A DNA stretch of 64,000 nt from Russula earlei (Eukaryota > Basidiomycota > Agaricomycetes > Russulales > Russulaceae), in NCBI GenBank assembly GCA_025769875.1, contig JAGFNK010000285.1:1-64000 (forward strand), in the 5' to 3' direction. Shown piece by piece: positions 45,356-57,465 of the stretch; position 1 is the stretch's first letter, and every line of letters starts with the position of its first letter. The position numbers and the translations under genes were made by a program. The notes under the pieces are model-generated. The model worked only from the letters and a program-made list of their open reading frames with translations. It was not told the DNA's origin and did not search any database.

Positions 45356-47073
45356 ATGTCCACCGAATATGAAGATGTCCTCACAAACCAGCCAGTCGTC
45401 GTCGACAACGTCTGCATCGTCCCATCATCTCCCCCTCCATTCCCTCGTACATGTGCTCACTCGCTTTTCTTTTTCTTCCAGGGCTCTGGTACCATCAAGG
45501 CCGGATTCGCTGGCCAGGATCATCCAAAATGCTTTTTCCCTTCATAGTGCGTCCCAAGCCGTTCCCTTTTCCAGGTCGCACATGTCCGGCCCTTCCTTAC
45601 GTCCGCATTCCACCCATTCCACCCATTCCACCCATTCCACCCCCCCACCCCCCTCCCTTCCTTCTTTAGCGTCGGGCGGCCAAAAGCACGTTCGGGTGAT
45701 GGCAGGCGCTCTCGAAGGGGACGTTTTCATAGGCAGGAAAGCGCAAGAATTCAGGGGTCTCCTGAAGATCAAGTATCCCATGGAACACGGCATCGTGACC
45801 GACTGGGACGACATGGAGCGCATATGGAACTGGGTTTATGCGGAGGAGCTGGGAACGCTTAGCGAGGAGGTGCGTACATGGCCTTGCCGTACACGTGAAG
45901 CTTTTCGCGCCTCGGGCCTCGCTTGATGACCCCTGCGCACGTTTTTGCGAGCGCGATCGTCCGTCCGTCCAGCATCCGGTGTTGCTCACCGAGGCACCGT
46001 TAAACCCGCGAACGAACCGAGAGTCGGCGGCGCAAATCTTCTTCGACACGTTCAACGTCCCCGCCCTCTACATATCCGTGCAAGCCGTTCTATCTCTGTA
46101 AGGCGTCATCCCTCCACTGCCCGATCCTTTCCCACCCCACCCTAAAGCGTCGCGCAGATATGCGTCCGGTCGAACGACCGGCATCGTCCTGGACTCGGGC
46201 GACGGCGTGACGCACGCGGTGCCCGTTTTCGAGGGTTTCTCCATGCCGCACGCCATTCGCAGAGTAGATGTCGCGGGGAGGTGCGTCCCGGCCGGGGGGT
46301 TTTTTTTTTTTCCCAATGCGTCCCCCGTACCGCCCGTAACAGCAACCCTCAGGGACGTCACGGAACACCTACAGCTCCTGCTTCGGAAGTCCGGACATCA
46401 CCTCCACACTACGGCCGAGCGGGAGGTCGTGCGCTCCATCAAGGAGAAGAATTGTTACATCGCATTGAACCCCCATAAAGAGGAGAAGGAGACGATGGGT
46501 CGTACAGAGACGTTTCGACTGCCTGATGGAAACATGATCGCGGTACGGTTCTGACGCAGTGCGACCTAGGAATAAGATTGACCTGCGCCGTGGCCTAGCT
46601 GGGATCCGAACGGTTCCGTGCACCAGAGATTCTTTTCAATCCAGAGATAATCGGCCAGGAAGATGCGGGCGTTCACCAGGTCGTGGTCGATTCTATCAAC
46701 CGCGTAGATATGGACCTGCGGAAAAGTCTGTACTCCAACATAGTTCTCAGTGGAGGAACCACAGCTTTGTACTGGTGTGTGGGTCATGGCTCATCCATCA
46801 ATCGTGTGACTGACTGTAGTAGGTTATGGTGATCGACTTCTGAACGAAGTCAAAAGGATGAAGGACGGGAAAATCAAGATTTATGCACCGCCAGAGAGAA
46901 AATACTCTACTTGGATTGGCGGGTCCATCCTTGCAGGGCTGAATACATTCAAAAAGGTACGTCCTCCCCACGCGGATACCTCGTTTTTCTGTCTCATTCG
47001 GCTGTAGATGTGGGTATCGGCGGAGGAGTATCAAGAAGATCCAGACATCATTCATAAGAAATTTGGATTTTGA
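45356..47073 (+). CDS. arp1: Actin-related protein 1 (centractin), dynactin filament subunit
   Basis: Arp1 polymerises into the short filament of dynactin, the cofactor of dynein. The first exon [18 protein letters not shown] joins to [20 protein letters not shown] (ATP-binding loop), then [160 protein letters not shown] and [20 protein letters not shown]. It ends HKKFGF at 47073. The spacing and [10 protein letters not shown] indicate Arp1 rather than actin. Nine or so introns, one holding the ATTCCACCC repeat. The gene ends 256 bp from the convergent RPS24 stop. Confidence 0.93.
45607..45642. repeat. 9-bp tandem repeat (attccaccc) x4
   Basis: Four perfect copies of 'attccaccc' within an ARP1 intron, followed by a C-rich tract. 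It is a microsatellite-like array without coding role. Confidence 0.9.
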
Positions 47074-47329
47074 TGTTCGGGTCCTCCATCTACTCTTACC
47101 TATGTGCGGCTTAATGGCGAGACGTCAAGATACCCACTCATATTCACATCTGTCCTATTATGTGTATGAACCGAGGATCCCACGTCATGTTAGAGATGTC
47201 ATACAGTGTTCTCGTCGGTGCATGTGTGTATATTCATGGTGGTGTAAGAAGTATACGCATTGACATGACGATGAGAAAGGATTGACATGCAGTATAAAAC
47301 AAGCGTAGTTCCGTCGGCAGGATAATGAT

Positions 47330-48129
47330 TTATTTCCCTTTCTTTGGAGGCTCCGCAGCCTTGGACTTTTTGGTTCCACGGAACTGACAGGGTTGAGGAG
47401 CTGTAAGCGAGGCGATGGTCGCCAATGAGAATAGACGTACCTTCTTTGCACGATTCTTGCGCTCCTTGCGTAATTTGCGGGAAGCCTTTTCCACCTTGGG
47501 CGCAAGACCAGCCTACGCAGGCCGACCAAAAACGCACACGTGAGCAAAAGATACGTTGGTGGGGGGGGAGAGAGGGTTTAAGGAAAACGGGCAAAAAAGC
47601 ACTCACCCGCACCAAGCGGTATCTGGGCTCAAACTTCTTTTGCGACTCCTCGTTGTCGTAGATCAGCGCAAAGCCGGTGCTGCGCCCACCGCCAAAATGC
47701 GTCTTGAATCCGAAAGAGACGACGCGGGCCTTGTCGGCCTTGTAGATCAAGGCGAGCTTTTCGGACACCTCGTTCCGGGAGATCGGCGGTCGGGAGGGGT
47801 GGAGGACGTCGACGACGAACTGACGGCGGGATAGGAGGCGGTTCGTGGTGAATTTGCGAGTGCGGATGGTGACGGGGGCCGAATTATCCTGCCACAAAAA
47901 GAAGAAAAATCGGAGTGAGCTCCGGTGCGTTCGTACGAGCACGAGCACGAGCACGAGCAACTAGCGACTACGACCACAAAACAGCAACAGCAAACAGGCG
48001 GGCGATCCTCGTCGTCATCCGGACGCGAGGGATCCATCCAGCACGTTAGACGCGTTTTCCACTATACCGAGACACGTATCCGAGCCTCTACTCCCAGCAT
48101 GAGCTCCAGTGAATGATACTCACCGCCAT
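47330..48129 (-). CDS. rps24: 40S ribosomal protein S24 (eS24)
   Basis: Cytosolic small-subunit protein. A tiny first exon (48129, codons M-A) is followed by a ~230-nt intron, then [94 protein letters not shown]. Further exons, [20 protein letters not shown] and a Lys-rich end AEPPKKGK, reach the stop at 47330. Total about 137 residues, normal for eS24. The short first exon with a long first intron is typical of ribosomal protein genes, where the first intron often has regulatory roles. Confidence 0.94.
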
Positions 48130-48172
48130 GGATGTCGTCCTGCGATGCGCTACTTTGTCGATTTTTGACCGG

Positions 48173-48186
48173 GGGGGGGGGGGGGT
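48173..48186. repeat. Poly-G tract
   Basis: An uninterrupted run of about 14 G residues in the 307-bp divergent interval between RPS24 and the UPF0132-like gene. Its length may be inaccurate in the assembly. Confidence 0.7.
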
Positions 48187-48436
48187 TTGCGTTAACGTTG
48201 TGTCGCTGGATACGGATTCGGAAGTCCGCTCGGAGATAGCCGAGTCAAAGCTCGGCGGCAGAGACGGCTCAGATCGGAACTCGCGCCAATTGCCGCTCGT
48301 GACGAAGCCATGTGGCTAACCCCTTCCTGTTTTTAGCTAAGCAGCTTACCGATCCCGATCCCTCACTCCGACTGGTATCCACATACATCTAAAGCACTCG
48401 CTGCGCAGTGCACACTGAACTCTGCTATTCTATACC

Positions 48437-49264
48437 ATGAGCCTGAATGCCAGTTCATTCGCGCCATATGTAAGCTTTTATCCTCTTCCGATGTGTTGAA
48501 TTCACCGCGACGATCGTTCCTCCTTTCTTCGGTCCTCCACGCTCTGCCGCCCCAAAAACCAAGACACCACCCCCCGACGATCCCGGTCACCCGTCTCACC
48601 AACCCTCCACTTCACGCTTTACTCGTCCATGGTTCCCCAATCAGCCGTCTACGCGTGAGGTGACGTCCTACCAGTCGGGGGGAATCCCGACTTGGGAAAC
48701 GGCCATTGGAGGTGGTGCAGGCGCCGACGAGGAGGCGGAGTCTCAGATACGAAACCAATGGGAGACGCGCCATGGCCTCCGTGTCGATCTCCTCGCCATG
48801 TGGGCATACCTCTTAGGACCGGTTTCCGGTGCGCGCTATGTCTCCGCTCTCCACCACCGTCGTTCGATAAAGCGAATCGTCATTTAGCATTTTGGCTTCT
48901 CGTCATGGAGACTCACAACGACTTTGTCCGATTCCACGGTGTGCCGACTTAGACGTGTCTATTATGCCGCCCAACTAAATCGCATGTAGCGTACCAGTCG
49001 GCATTACTGACTACTCCTCTTTTACTTTTGAGGATACTTGCATCACTCCTGCAGCTACCCACTTTTGTGCGGACTATACTTACACTGCTTCTCTTTTCTT
49101 CCATATGCTTTATGGCGTACGTCCATTCCAAATGTTATCGAGAATTCCGCTGATGTCAGTGCATTAGATTCCGCGCCCACACTGATGCGTCCCGCAACGG
49201 ACTATCGCGATTTCACATCCCGTACATTGGGCTGCTGGCCGAGCGCTGGCTGGATGAAGAGTAA
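48437..49264 (+). CDS. UPF0132/DUF4870-like multi-pass membrane protein
   Basis: The C-terminal part has three or four hydrophobic segments: VDLLAMWAYLLGPVS, FWLLVMETHNDFVRFHAYQS, ALLTTPLLLLRILASLLQL and ILTLLLFSSICFMA. It closes with RFHIPYIGLLAERWLDEE at 49264, matching fungal UPF0132 proteins. The N-terminal part (SAAPKTKTPPPDDP, then SYQSGGIPTWETAIGG) is Pro/Ser-rich and cytoplasmic. Introns: one after GPVS, one after DFVRFH (GTGTGC...CATGTAG) and one near 49121-49178. The first Met at 48437 begins MSLNASSFAP, followed by a donor-like 'gtaagc' but no nearby clean acceptor, so the N-terminus is uncertain. Function is unknown. Confidence 0.65.
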
Positions 49265-49510
49265 TTGGCGCATGTGGCATCATGCGACTCTCCAGGGATA
49301 GCCATTGGCAAGAGACGAGCAGCAGCTCACCCCGCATGCTGCTTCGTGGCTCTTTCTATACACCATGATGGTCAGAATGAGATTAGGAACGGCAGTCAGA
49401 CATTTCCCACCATAGCAATGCAATGAAATACAAAACGAATTACACATCAGCTAGCGCTACATGAACACGTGCCTGCGTGAAGTACGATAGGTGTAAGGAT
49501 ATCAATGGTG

Positions 49511-50469
49511 CTAGGGTGGAGAGGGTAAAACCGCCCTGGTTCCAAGGCATATGCCCACGACGTTTATACCTGACTTGCATGCCATCATGCTATACTCCCC
49601 AACGAGCGCCTTGAGTAAAGGCTCGCAGTCCCCAATAATGGCGTCTGTAAGGTTCTCTAAGGCATCAAGTATCTCATCTAGAATGCACTTGATATTGTAG
49701 ACGACTGGCCAGAATCAACAACACGAAGGGAGTTGTAAAAAATCATGACATACTCGGCCCAAGGACGGGATACAAGTATGGTATGTCGTTGCATATCTTG
49801 GCGATAGAATCGAGGACTCGCTTGCAAAGGTCGATTATCTCCTTGACAAGTTTTTCAACATCGTCGTATTCATTATAGTGGGCGCGCCCTTTGTCAGCAC
49901 CTAGTTGACGGAGTGTTGTCGTGAAGCCCTGAGAGTTAGTGTGGAAGTCTGTGAGCGCCGAGGCACATTTTTGTTCAAATTTATATCTGTCCTTCTGACT
50001 TGAAGGTGGAGCCTGAGAAGAATATGCTTCTGTACGTGCCGAGCTTAACGCACATTACTAAAAAGGAGATGGAGCACTCACCGAGTGTTTGGGCGTTGTC
50101 ATACGCCCTCGAGTAATAACCGTTGAGGATGTCGATTTGTTGCACAACAGCGTCAAAGTTGATATCGCCACTGCGAGTATATGCTCGAGCAAGTATATGT
50201 GACTCAGTAGAGGAATGAGGGTAGTGATACGAAACATTAGCATGTCTTGAATGTGGCTCCCGGGGTACAGTGGGCCGCACTTTTGAATTCTTAGACTTGA
50301 GGATGCGGACCGAACGTCCTTTGACATGAGGCAAATCCATAGTCCGGGATGACGGAGAGCGTTCAGTGGGCCGGGCAAGAGCGGACGACGGTAGAACCCG
50401 TGGAAATGCTATCAACGCGACGAAGGCGGCGTGCGCAGCGACGAGGAGAATCCGATAGAGAGGTGACAT
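49511..50469 (-). CDS. Secreted protein, unknown family
   Basis: The start at 50469 gives MSPLYRILLVAAHAAFVALI, a strong signal peptide likely cleaved after SSALA. The chain has basic residues (GRSVRILKSKNSKVRP), then GDINFDAVVQQIDILNGYYS. An intron (about 50036-50083 or slightly longer) joins QTLG to QKDRYKFEQKCASALTDFHT, a Leu-rich helical part follows (KLVKEIIDLCKRVLDSIAKI), and after another intron VVYNIKCILDEILDALENLT and SGINVVGICL, with stop at 49511. Predicted alpha-helical, with about six cysteines, about 265 residues. I recognise no named domain; similar helical secreted proteins are reported in plant-associated Agaricomycetes, but that is recollection, not shown here. Confidence 0.65.
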
Positions 50470-50863
50470 GTTGTCTGTGGAACGAGGAGCTGCGTGTAGA
50501 TTGCGGGATAAAGAAACAACGCGTCAAGCGTTAGAGAGAGAGAAAGCAGGCAGCCTTTGAGGCGAATGAGTGGGAGTGAAAAAGAAAGAATAAACGATGG
50601 AATGTGAACAGGCTTAGACGACTTTAAAGGCACCAAAACTGTATTTGTGTATCGACCAAAGAGAGGACCAAATAAACATCGCATTAAACGCGTCTCATCA
50701 TGTGACCTGGTAGTAACACTTCTAACCTAAACAAACGATAACGATAGGGATAATTAAGAATGAAACGCAAACTGTACTTGTACGAAAAGTTTTTTAAAAA
50801 ATCGTCCGGAATACGTCGGTCACAAAACCAGCTGTCCGTTTATGGGTATAAGGTCTGACACAT
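50470..50863. other. Promoter of the secreted orphan and 3' flank of the priA-like gene
   Basis: About 390 bp with 'gagagagaga' near 50535 and 'taacgataacgatag' near 50740. No coding signal was seen. Confidence 0.4.
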
Positions 50864-52385
50864 CTATCTAGATGGGATACAGGCAGAGCCATTCCTTGCG
50901 AGTTTGTAGCCACGCATACAATTATAAACTGTCAGAGAATTCAGCTGGACCAGACCATGGGAGTTATAGAAATCATTAACGTACCTGCGCAATGGCCAGC
51001 TTCGCATCCTACGTTCCATGCACCACGAATGGCCGTACAATCCTGGCCCGTGCCTGTTGAAGAGCATCCACCACATGACTGGAGTTCATGCATAGGGTCT
51101 ATGCACTCGTAGTCCGAAGGACCATGGATACCATATATGGGGCAAGCAGTCATTTCATTAGGACACAAAGTATCGACGCGAAGTTTCTGCCTCCGCTGCA
51201 TGTGACGATAGTAGGAGGGCTTAAGGGGTTGCGGAGACGGAGGAGTTTGGGATCAATTGACAGTGATTACTGGAAGTATTCCATTCCCATCCAGAAGGCA
51301 TTGCTGAGACGGGAGGAGGGTTGGGATCAATTGACAGCGATTGCTGGAACTATTCCATTCCCATCCAGAAGGGGCATTGCATGAGACGGAGAGGGGGGGG
51401 GGGGGGGGCATTGCTGAGACGGAGAGTTTGGGAATCGATAGACAGCGATTGCTGGAACTATTCCATTACCATCCAGGAGGGCATTGCTGAGACGGAAGGA
51501 GTTGGGATTGAATTGACAGCGATTGCTGGAACTTTCCATCCCACCCAGAGGGGCATCTGCTGAGACGTGAGGAGTTTGGGATCAATTGACAGTGATTGCT
51601 GGAACTATCCATTCCCATCCAGAAGGGCATTGCTGAGACGGAGGAGTTGAGATCACTTGACACTGATGGCTGGAACTATTCCATTCCCATCCAGAAGGGC
51701 ATTGCGGCAGGAGGTTGATTACGGTGGTAAGGGAGACAGCATTTCGATCCGACGTCCCAGTACCATCCAACCTGGGGGCACTGCCGACCTACGGGAGGCT
51801 GTGGGCGATTGGGTGGCCCGCCTTTCGGAAGGCAGGTGTTTTTGGGCTGATACCTAGACAGATGACGTTAAAGGACTTTGCATGACGTCAGATGAGATGT
51901 GCCCTCACCAAAACTGGTCATTAGAGCAGCTTTGTGGTCCGGAGGGAGGAGGGGCAGAGCAGCAACCTTCGTTGACGTTCCATGAATGGCCGTTTTGGCA
52001 TGTCGGGGTTGGTTTGCTCGGCGGAGGGGGAGCATTTGGGAGGCAGCAAGACTTATCTATGAGAGAAGACAAGGTAAATATTGATCAAGAGGTGGCATGG
52101 CACAAGAACATACTATCAGACCAATACCATGTTTCGGTATCAGAAGTAGGGCAGCTTTTCCCGGGCCTATCAATGGACAAAACAGATCAATATGGTCACA
52201 GGCATCAATAATTATTGACTGACGGTGGTCCTGGAGGGGCTCTGGGGGACGTGCTTGGGAACACAGCAGGCCGTTTTGTCGTACCAAAATTCGTGGGACT
52301 GACAGTTGGACCCTTGAGCCATCACGGAAGGGAGGAGCGAGAGAAATATAGCGAGCGGGACGAGAAAGCGAGGAAGGACAGACAT
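50864..52385 (-). CDS. priA-like: PriA/CPL1-like Cys-rich secreted protein with CPSGW repeats
   Basis: The start at 52385 gives MSVLPRFLVPLAIFLSLLPS, a signal peptide ending VMA-Q. It is followed by Cys-rich segments (CQSHEFWYDKTACCVP; CQNGHSWNVNEGCCSAPPP; QSCSNDQFW). Next is an array of about six 25-residue units of the form CPSGWEWNSSSNHCQ, and then the C-terminal domain CPNEMTACPIYG, YECIDPMHELQSCGGC, GQDCTAIRGAWNVGCEAGHC and YNCMRGYKLARNGSACIPSR, stop at 50864. The C-terminal domain is the priA (shiitake developmental gene) / CPL1-like type, a secreted or cell-wall protein family. In the repeat array several units differ by one base and shift the frame, and there is a long G run, so either introns, assembly errors or true decay affect the middle. 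Confidence 0.72.
51229..51720. repeat. Imperfect ~75-bp tandem repeat in the priA-like gene
   Basis: Six to seven copies of a ~75-bp unit whose plus-strand core is 'gattgctggaactattcc' followed by 'attcccatccagaagggcat' and 'tgctgagacggag'. Units differ by substitutions and 1-2 bp indels. A run of 15 or more G residues lies at about 51392-51407 between two units. The repeats encode the CPSGW segments on the minus strand. Confidence 0.9.
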
Positions 52386-52920
52386 TGTGAAAGAAAGAGT
52401 GGAGTGGGAAAAGAGCGAGAGAAACAAAATGGGACAAGACTGATGAGAAGTTGGGCGGCGATAGACCACCTTATAAGGCTTCACCAGGCCGGTTTCAGTC
52501 GGTGTTATGATGGAGTTGCGCACAAAGTCAGGCGCAAAAACAAGAGACGATCCTGATATTGATTGCTGATCACTTGATGGTAACCCACAAGGCAAGGAAC
52601 GCAGACCCACAAGGCAGACAAGTGGTTCCTTGTTCACACCCTTCCTCGTCGCGATCAAGCCTCCGCATAGCACACCTCCAGGCAGGGCAAGAAAGGGTCA
52701 GAGTTACGAGTCGGTCAGTTACGTTAGACCTCCCTTCTCACACTGTAACATGAAGGGGTAAGTTCCTATATGTTGTGGCGTCGCTGCGTCGGTCATCCTC
52801 TCTGCCATCTCACACGGGTCTGCATGTGGCACCGACGTGATGGTCATCACGTGATTCTGCCATCAGTCACCAAACACACACAACCAGGCTCAATCTGTCA
52901 AGTCCTCCGTTATCAACGAA
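52386..52920. promoter_or_regulatory. Divergent interval between the priA-like gene and NIP7
   Basis: About 535 bp. It has 'ataaggctt' near 52470 and A/G-rich stretches; a frame open from 52673 into the priA-like gene is not needed for its signal peptide. No other gene is seen. Confidence 0.4.
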
Positions 52921-53731
52921 ATGCGCCCGTTGACAGAGGATGAAAGCAAGGCTGTGTTCGAAAAGCTTGCCAATTATGTCGTACGTGGCCCCTTCTTTCT
53001 CCAGTCCTCTTGTATTAATCATCCTCCTGGAAAAGGGAAAAAACCTTGTGCATCTGGTAGACAGGCAAGACGAAGCTCATTGTTTTCGCTTGCACAGAGA
53101 CCGTGTTTATTATGTCTCTGAAGCCTCCATGCGACTTGGCATCTCGGTTTCTCGGTCAAACCTTATCAGCCTAGGCACCTGCCTCGGAAAATTCAGTAAA
53201 TCGGGGAAATTCAAACTGCACATAACTTCCCTGGACTACCTCGCTCAGTATGCAAAATATAAAGTAAGCCCAGAGTCAATCCGAATAACACCTTGGTACA
53301 AATAATCACGAGGAGGTATGGGTCAAACCGAACGGGGAAATGCCTTTTCTATACGGTAATCATGTCCTCAAAGCCCATCTGGGCCGTATCACCGAGGACA
53401 CACCCGAGCATCAGGGTGTCGTCGTGTACAACATGAATGACATCCCATTGGTAAATAGCTTCGGGTTCCACACTCCGCCGTTATTCAATGCCTGTCCTGC
53501 AGGGATTCGGAGTGACAGCCAGGTCAACAATGGACACACGAAAATTGGACCCAACAGCTATCATTGTTTTCCATCAAGCGTACGTAGCCGCAGACATGCT
53601 CTCCCTCCTTTGTTTTGTTCAAAGTTTCACTTGTTCTAGAGACGTCGGAGAATACCTTCGAGACGAGGTAAAGAGGCCGTTGTCCTGCCATTAGAAACCA
53701 ACTGACGTGTGCACAGGATACATTGTTCTGA
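52921..53731 (+). CDS. nip7: 60S ribosome biogenesis protein NIP7
   Basis: PUA-domain RNA-binding factor needed for 27S pre-rRNA processing and 60S assembly. The start at 52921 gives [20 protein letters not shown]. Exons join to [120 protein letters not shown] and [22 protein letters not shown], with stop at 53731. About 180 residues, as expected. Five introns of about 50-60 nt. Similarity to NIP7 extends over the whole length. Confidence 0.95.
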
Positions 53732-53799
53732 TATGTTGTTCATTGTTTACATAATAATTAAGCCGTAGAAACGCGTGTGACGGACATACTTTACTCTCC

Positions 53800-56700
53800 A
53801 TGACTTCTAACGACCTCTGTCAAAAGTGGTTAGACCTCCCTAACGACGAGCTTGATACGTCCACCATCAATGACGTTCTCGGTGCTATCACAGATGACCT
53901 TTGGGTCGTAGCAGCCGTTGCAGACAGAATCATCAACAACCCCCGTCCCTTATACGACCTCCTCGCAGTAGCACTCGAGAGATCTGAAAACACAGTAGAA
54001 CGGTTGCGAAACTCATTCGCATCGCAAGACTCCGAGGAAATAATCGCTTCTGGTGGCCACGACCCATCGCCTGTCTATGCAGACGACGACATAGCGTCCT
54101 ACTTCCGTGAGAACCCATCCCACGCTCGAATATGCCTGCTTCGATCTGTTCTTCTGGATAGAAAAGATAGAGTCGATACATTCGTGGAGATGTTTGGCAA
54201 AAATGTTGCGGCGCACGGTGAATCAGAGACCTCGGCAGATTCGGACGATGACCCTTGGCTTGACACCGAAGACGCAGCAATCAACCAACCGTCATCCGGA
54301 ACTGCTCCCCCACTATCCCTATCCACCTTCCTTTCACAAAGACTTGTAGACTCGGCCTGTCTACTTGCCGCGAAGGAATCTTTTGGCCCCCTTCAAGTCT
54401 TATTCAAGCGACACGGCCCCTCCATCTGGCCTTGCCGGCTCACTATCCTTGCGTGCGTTCCTGCGCATGTCTCCCCTTCGTATTACCAGGAAATCCTACC
54501 TAAGCTTGCTCTTTCCCAAGATGAGGAGCACCAATCACCTATCGAAGCCTGGAGACCGGTGTTGGATTGGTCCGAATTCCCAATCGTACAAGCCGCACTT
54601 GGTACTTCCGGCTACCACGTCACGGTCTCGCAAGGTCAACTCTCGACACCATCCATAGACGAAACACCCTTGCCAATGTCGTCTCAAGAGCTCGCTTCCT
54701 GGTATCGACAGCGAATACAAAACATTCTCGATTCGACTGGAATGGTCGACGTTGCCCTTTCGATGTCGCAGCACGCTACCTCTCAGGGCATTCCCGGTCT
54801 CGATGAACTTGGAGAAGAGCTTAGTCTCCTCTCTCGACTTGTCTACGATGCGCAGGCCGCCGCTGAAGATGTACCCGAGGAGGATTGGACCCTTGAACAG
54901 TGGAAGAACATGGATTCGCTGGCTGTCGTCCGCGCAATGCTCGCCCTCTCCACTCCTGAGACCTTGGTCGCCGATATCCGAAAGTTCGTATTACCGTATC
55001 TTTTTGTGCTGGAATCCCGCGCAGAACGTGCCGGAGCTCCCAATCCAAACATCTCGTCGCAGTTACTTCACGACTTCGTTTTGGGAGCTCCTTTGGAGAT
55101 GGTGGCCCGCATTTTTGAAGAGTCCAAACCCACTCTACCGCCGGGCCAGCGCCTGATTGCGGATAATGAAGATATGGCACGACTTGCCCTCGCCTGCTTG
55201 TATGGCAGCGATAGCATCGACGAGTGGCATATCATGAGCCAAATTTTTGAGTGTCTTCCGGCCTGGGACGGCGCTTCTGGCAACGAGGATTCTGACGCCG
55301 TGGAGATGACACTCACGTCATTAGGGATGTATGTCACACCGACGACTGCCAGGCCGAAATGTACGCCCTCGGATCTCTTCCTTTTTTTCCGGCCATTACC
55401 ACTGTCCTCGTTATCTCGTGCCTTGGACATCTTGGATACGCACCTTGAATCCGCGGAGATTCTCTCAAGATGGGATGCTCCAGCTCCGTTGCGCTGGCTC
55501 CTCCAGAGCGGCAACGACAACAGTAGCCAACGTGCACGAGCCGTCCGCATGGCTCGGCGTATTGGTATTGGCACAAATCGCGCTTTGCATAGCCAGGACG
55601 ACTGGGAGTGGCTGTTAGAAGATATGTTGAGGTTGTGCCGTACAAATGACAATGGCTTACGAAGTGCCTTTGGCCTTCTGTCACGGACGGAGATTCTCAG
55701 CATCTTCCTTAGTGGTCTTCTCAGTACAGGGCGCAAGTTTCTGTTCCCGTTTCGTTCTCAAGCTTTTGATTGACATGTGTTTTCTTTCAGAATTGAACGT
55801 AGCCAAAAGTTTGTTACGATCGAAAAAGTCTGCGCTGTCCATAGATGATCAGGTGGTTGAGGAAATATGTTTGATATCCTCCAGAGAATTTTACGACAAC
55901 GCCAGTTCAGGAAACTACAAATTTGGTGATATGAAGCTCGCTTACGATTGGTGCGAAGAATATCATTAACTTGCCATGTTGCACTGACCTTACCCTCCCA
56001 TAGCTTATCGATTCCGTCGCGTTCCGAAACTGTGATTCGTGAACAGGAATTTATTGAAGCCACGTCTCGCATCACGTCATTCAACGTCGAGTCGCGCCCC
56101 GGTGTCCCTTTATCCCCCATCGAGATCCGTCTTACGAAGGATCGCTTGTCCTTGGTCTCTCGCATCCTGTCGAGTAACAGTGACGCATACAAATTCCAAG
56201 AAGTTATCCTCGAGCTTGTCGACAAACTCGGGTTTCGGGGTCATGCCGTCCCTCGCGTGAAAACCTTGGCCATGATGGCAGACACCGCCCTCCAGGCAGA
56301 AGATTTTGCGCAAGCCTTTGCGGCCGCCAATACCATGATCGACACGGTATCGCAGCTCTGCTCGTCGCCGGATATATCGCAAGAAGAGTCGAACGACGCC
56401 AAGGAAGTCTGTTGGGTGTCCTGCTTCCAACTCGGGCGCCAAACCGAGTTCCCGGACGCGCCGAAGAGGCTCCGCCTGTTGGGTCACGCGCTCGAGTTTT
56501 GCCCCGCAGACCGACTGCCCGAGATCCTTGCAGCCTGGCGTCGACTCGAAAAGGAAGAGATCACCCGGTATCTCGAGGGCAAAGGCAAGGGCAAGGGTGT
56601 CACACTCCCCGGCCGCAGCGGACAGGGCCTCTTCTCTTCCACCACCGCCACTCGGATGCGTCAGCCGGGCGCTCTCGCGCCATCCCTCGCGTCTCGGCTA

Positions 56701-56964
56701 CAAAACATACACCTCCCGACGTCTCCCCTCGTGATGGCGGACAGTGCGGCGATCGCGGACACGTTCAGCCGTGTCGCTTCCAAGTTTCCCTTCTCCAAGA
56801 CGCGCCCGCAAGCAAACCGAGCCCAATCCCCGCAAGGCGACGGCCAACGCCACGCACGTGGGGAAGACGCCGGCTGGCCTTCGCTTGATCGAGAAGAGGT
56901 TTCTGCGCAGGCCTCGAGGGCTTTGCAGAGGGGGATCGGGTGGTTGATTGGCGCGGATGAGTGA
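53800..56964 (+). CDS. sec39: Sec39-domain protein (Dsl1 tethering complex)
   Basis: Large helical protein of about 1,000 residues. The first exon (53800 to about 55708) begins MTSNDLCQKWLDLPNDELDT and contains ATDDLWVVAAVADRI-type N-terminal helices, LSLSTFLSQRLVDSACLLA, WRPVLDWSEFPIVQAALG and TPETLVADIRKFVLPYLF. An intron of about 78 nt leads to KLNVAKSLLRSKKSALSIDD, another (55955-56003) to LSIPSRSETVIREQEFIEAT, and the C-terminal part LPEILAAWRRLEKEEITRYL to GWLIGADE at 56964. The pattern fits fungal Sec39 proteins, which act with Dsl1 and Tip20 in tethering Golgi-derived COPI vesicles at the ER. Identification rests on family-wide resemblance, not one catalytic motif. Confidence 0.75.
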
Positions 56965-57465
56965 TTAGGTTCTGGGGTCATTTATTTACATTCGTGACGT
57001 GTCTCAGGATGGTAACTTCCATGGGGGTTTGGCGAGACCGTCTTTTATGGAACCCGCACTTATTTATGGCGCAGGAGTACATTCACATTTGCATAGATGC
57101 AAATGATGAAACGCATGAGGATGAAATGGGCGCTCCATAGTGCCATTGAGGGTCGGTATACAGTACATCACAGTAACGAGCACAGATACCGAGTTGGAGT
57201 ACAGACGTCAAATACGCCTCAAAGGGGAGGGACCAGCATTACAAACGAAGAGAAATCCCCATTACAAAACAAATAGAGAAAATAGAAAATATAAGTGGGC
57301 TGGTGTCGCGCAAGGCGCAAGACAGTATCAAAGAAAGAAAGGGTGAACACAACACCAAATAGCGATAAGATTAGGATGGAATGAAGGGAAGACGACATAC
57401 AGTAGGGAACGCAAGCCATTGTCTCGAGTCACCTTTTATCAAATAGGTTGAAATTCGGAAATGGG
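56965..57465. other. Intergenic, no gene seen
   Basis: About 500 bp between convergent stops. It is A-rich with 'aaaatagaaaatataag' near 57280. It presumably holds both 3' UTRs. Confidence 0.5.

Noticed and set aside
45607..45642. The ATTCCACCC array as a regulatory or CRISPR-like repeat
   Set aside because: Units are contiguous without spacers and lie in an intron; a simple microsatellite.
53340..53639. Separate 99-codon gene on the plus strand
   Set aside because: It is a run-on of a NIP7 exon into the next intron.
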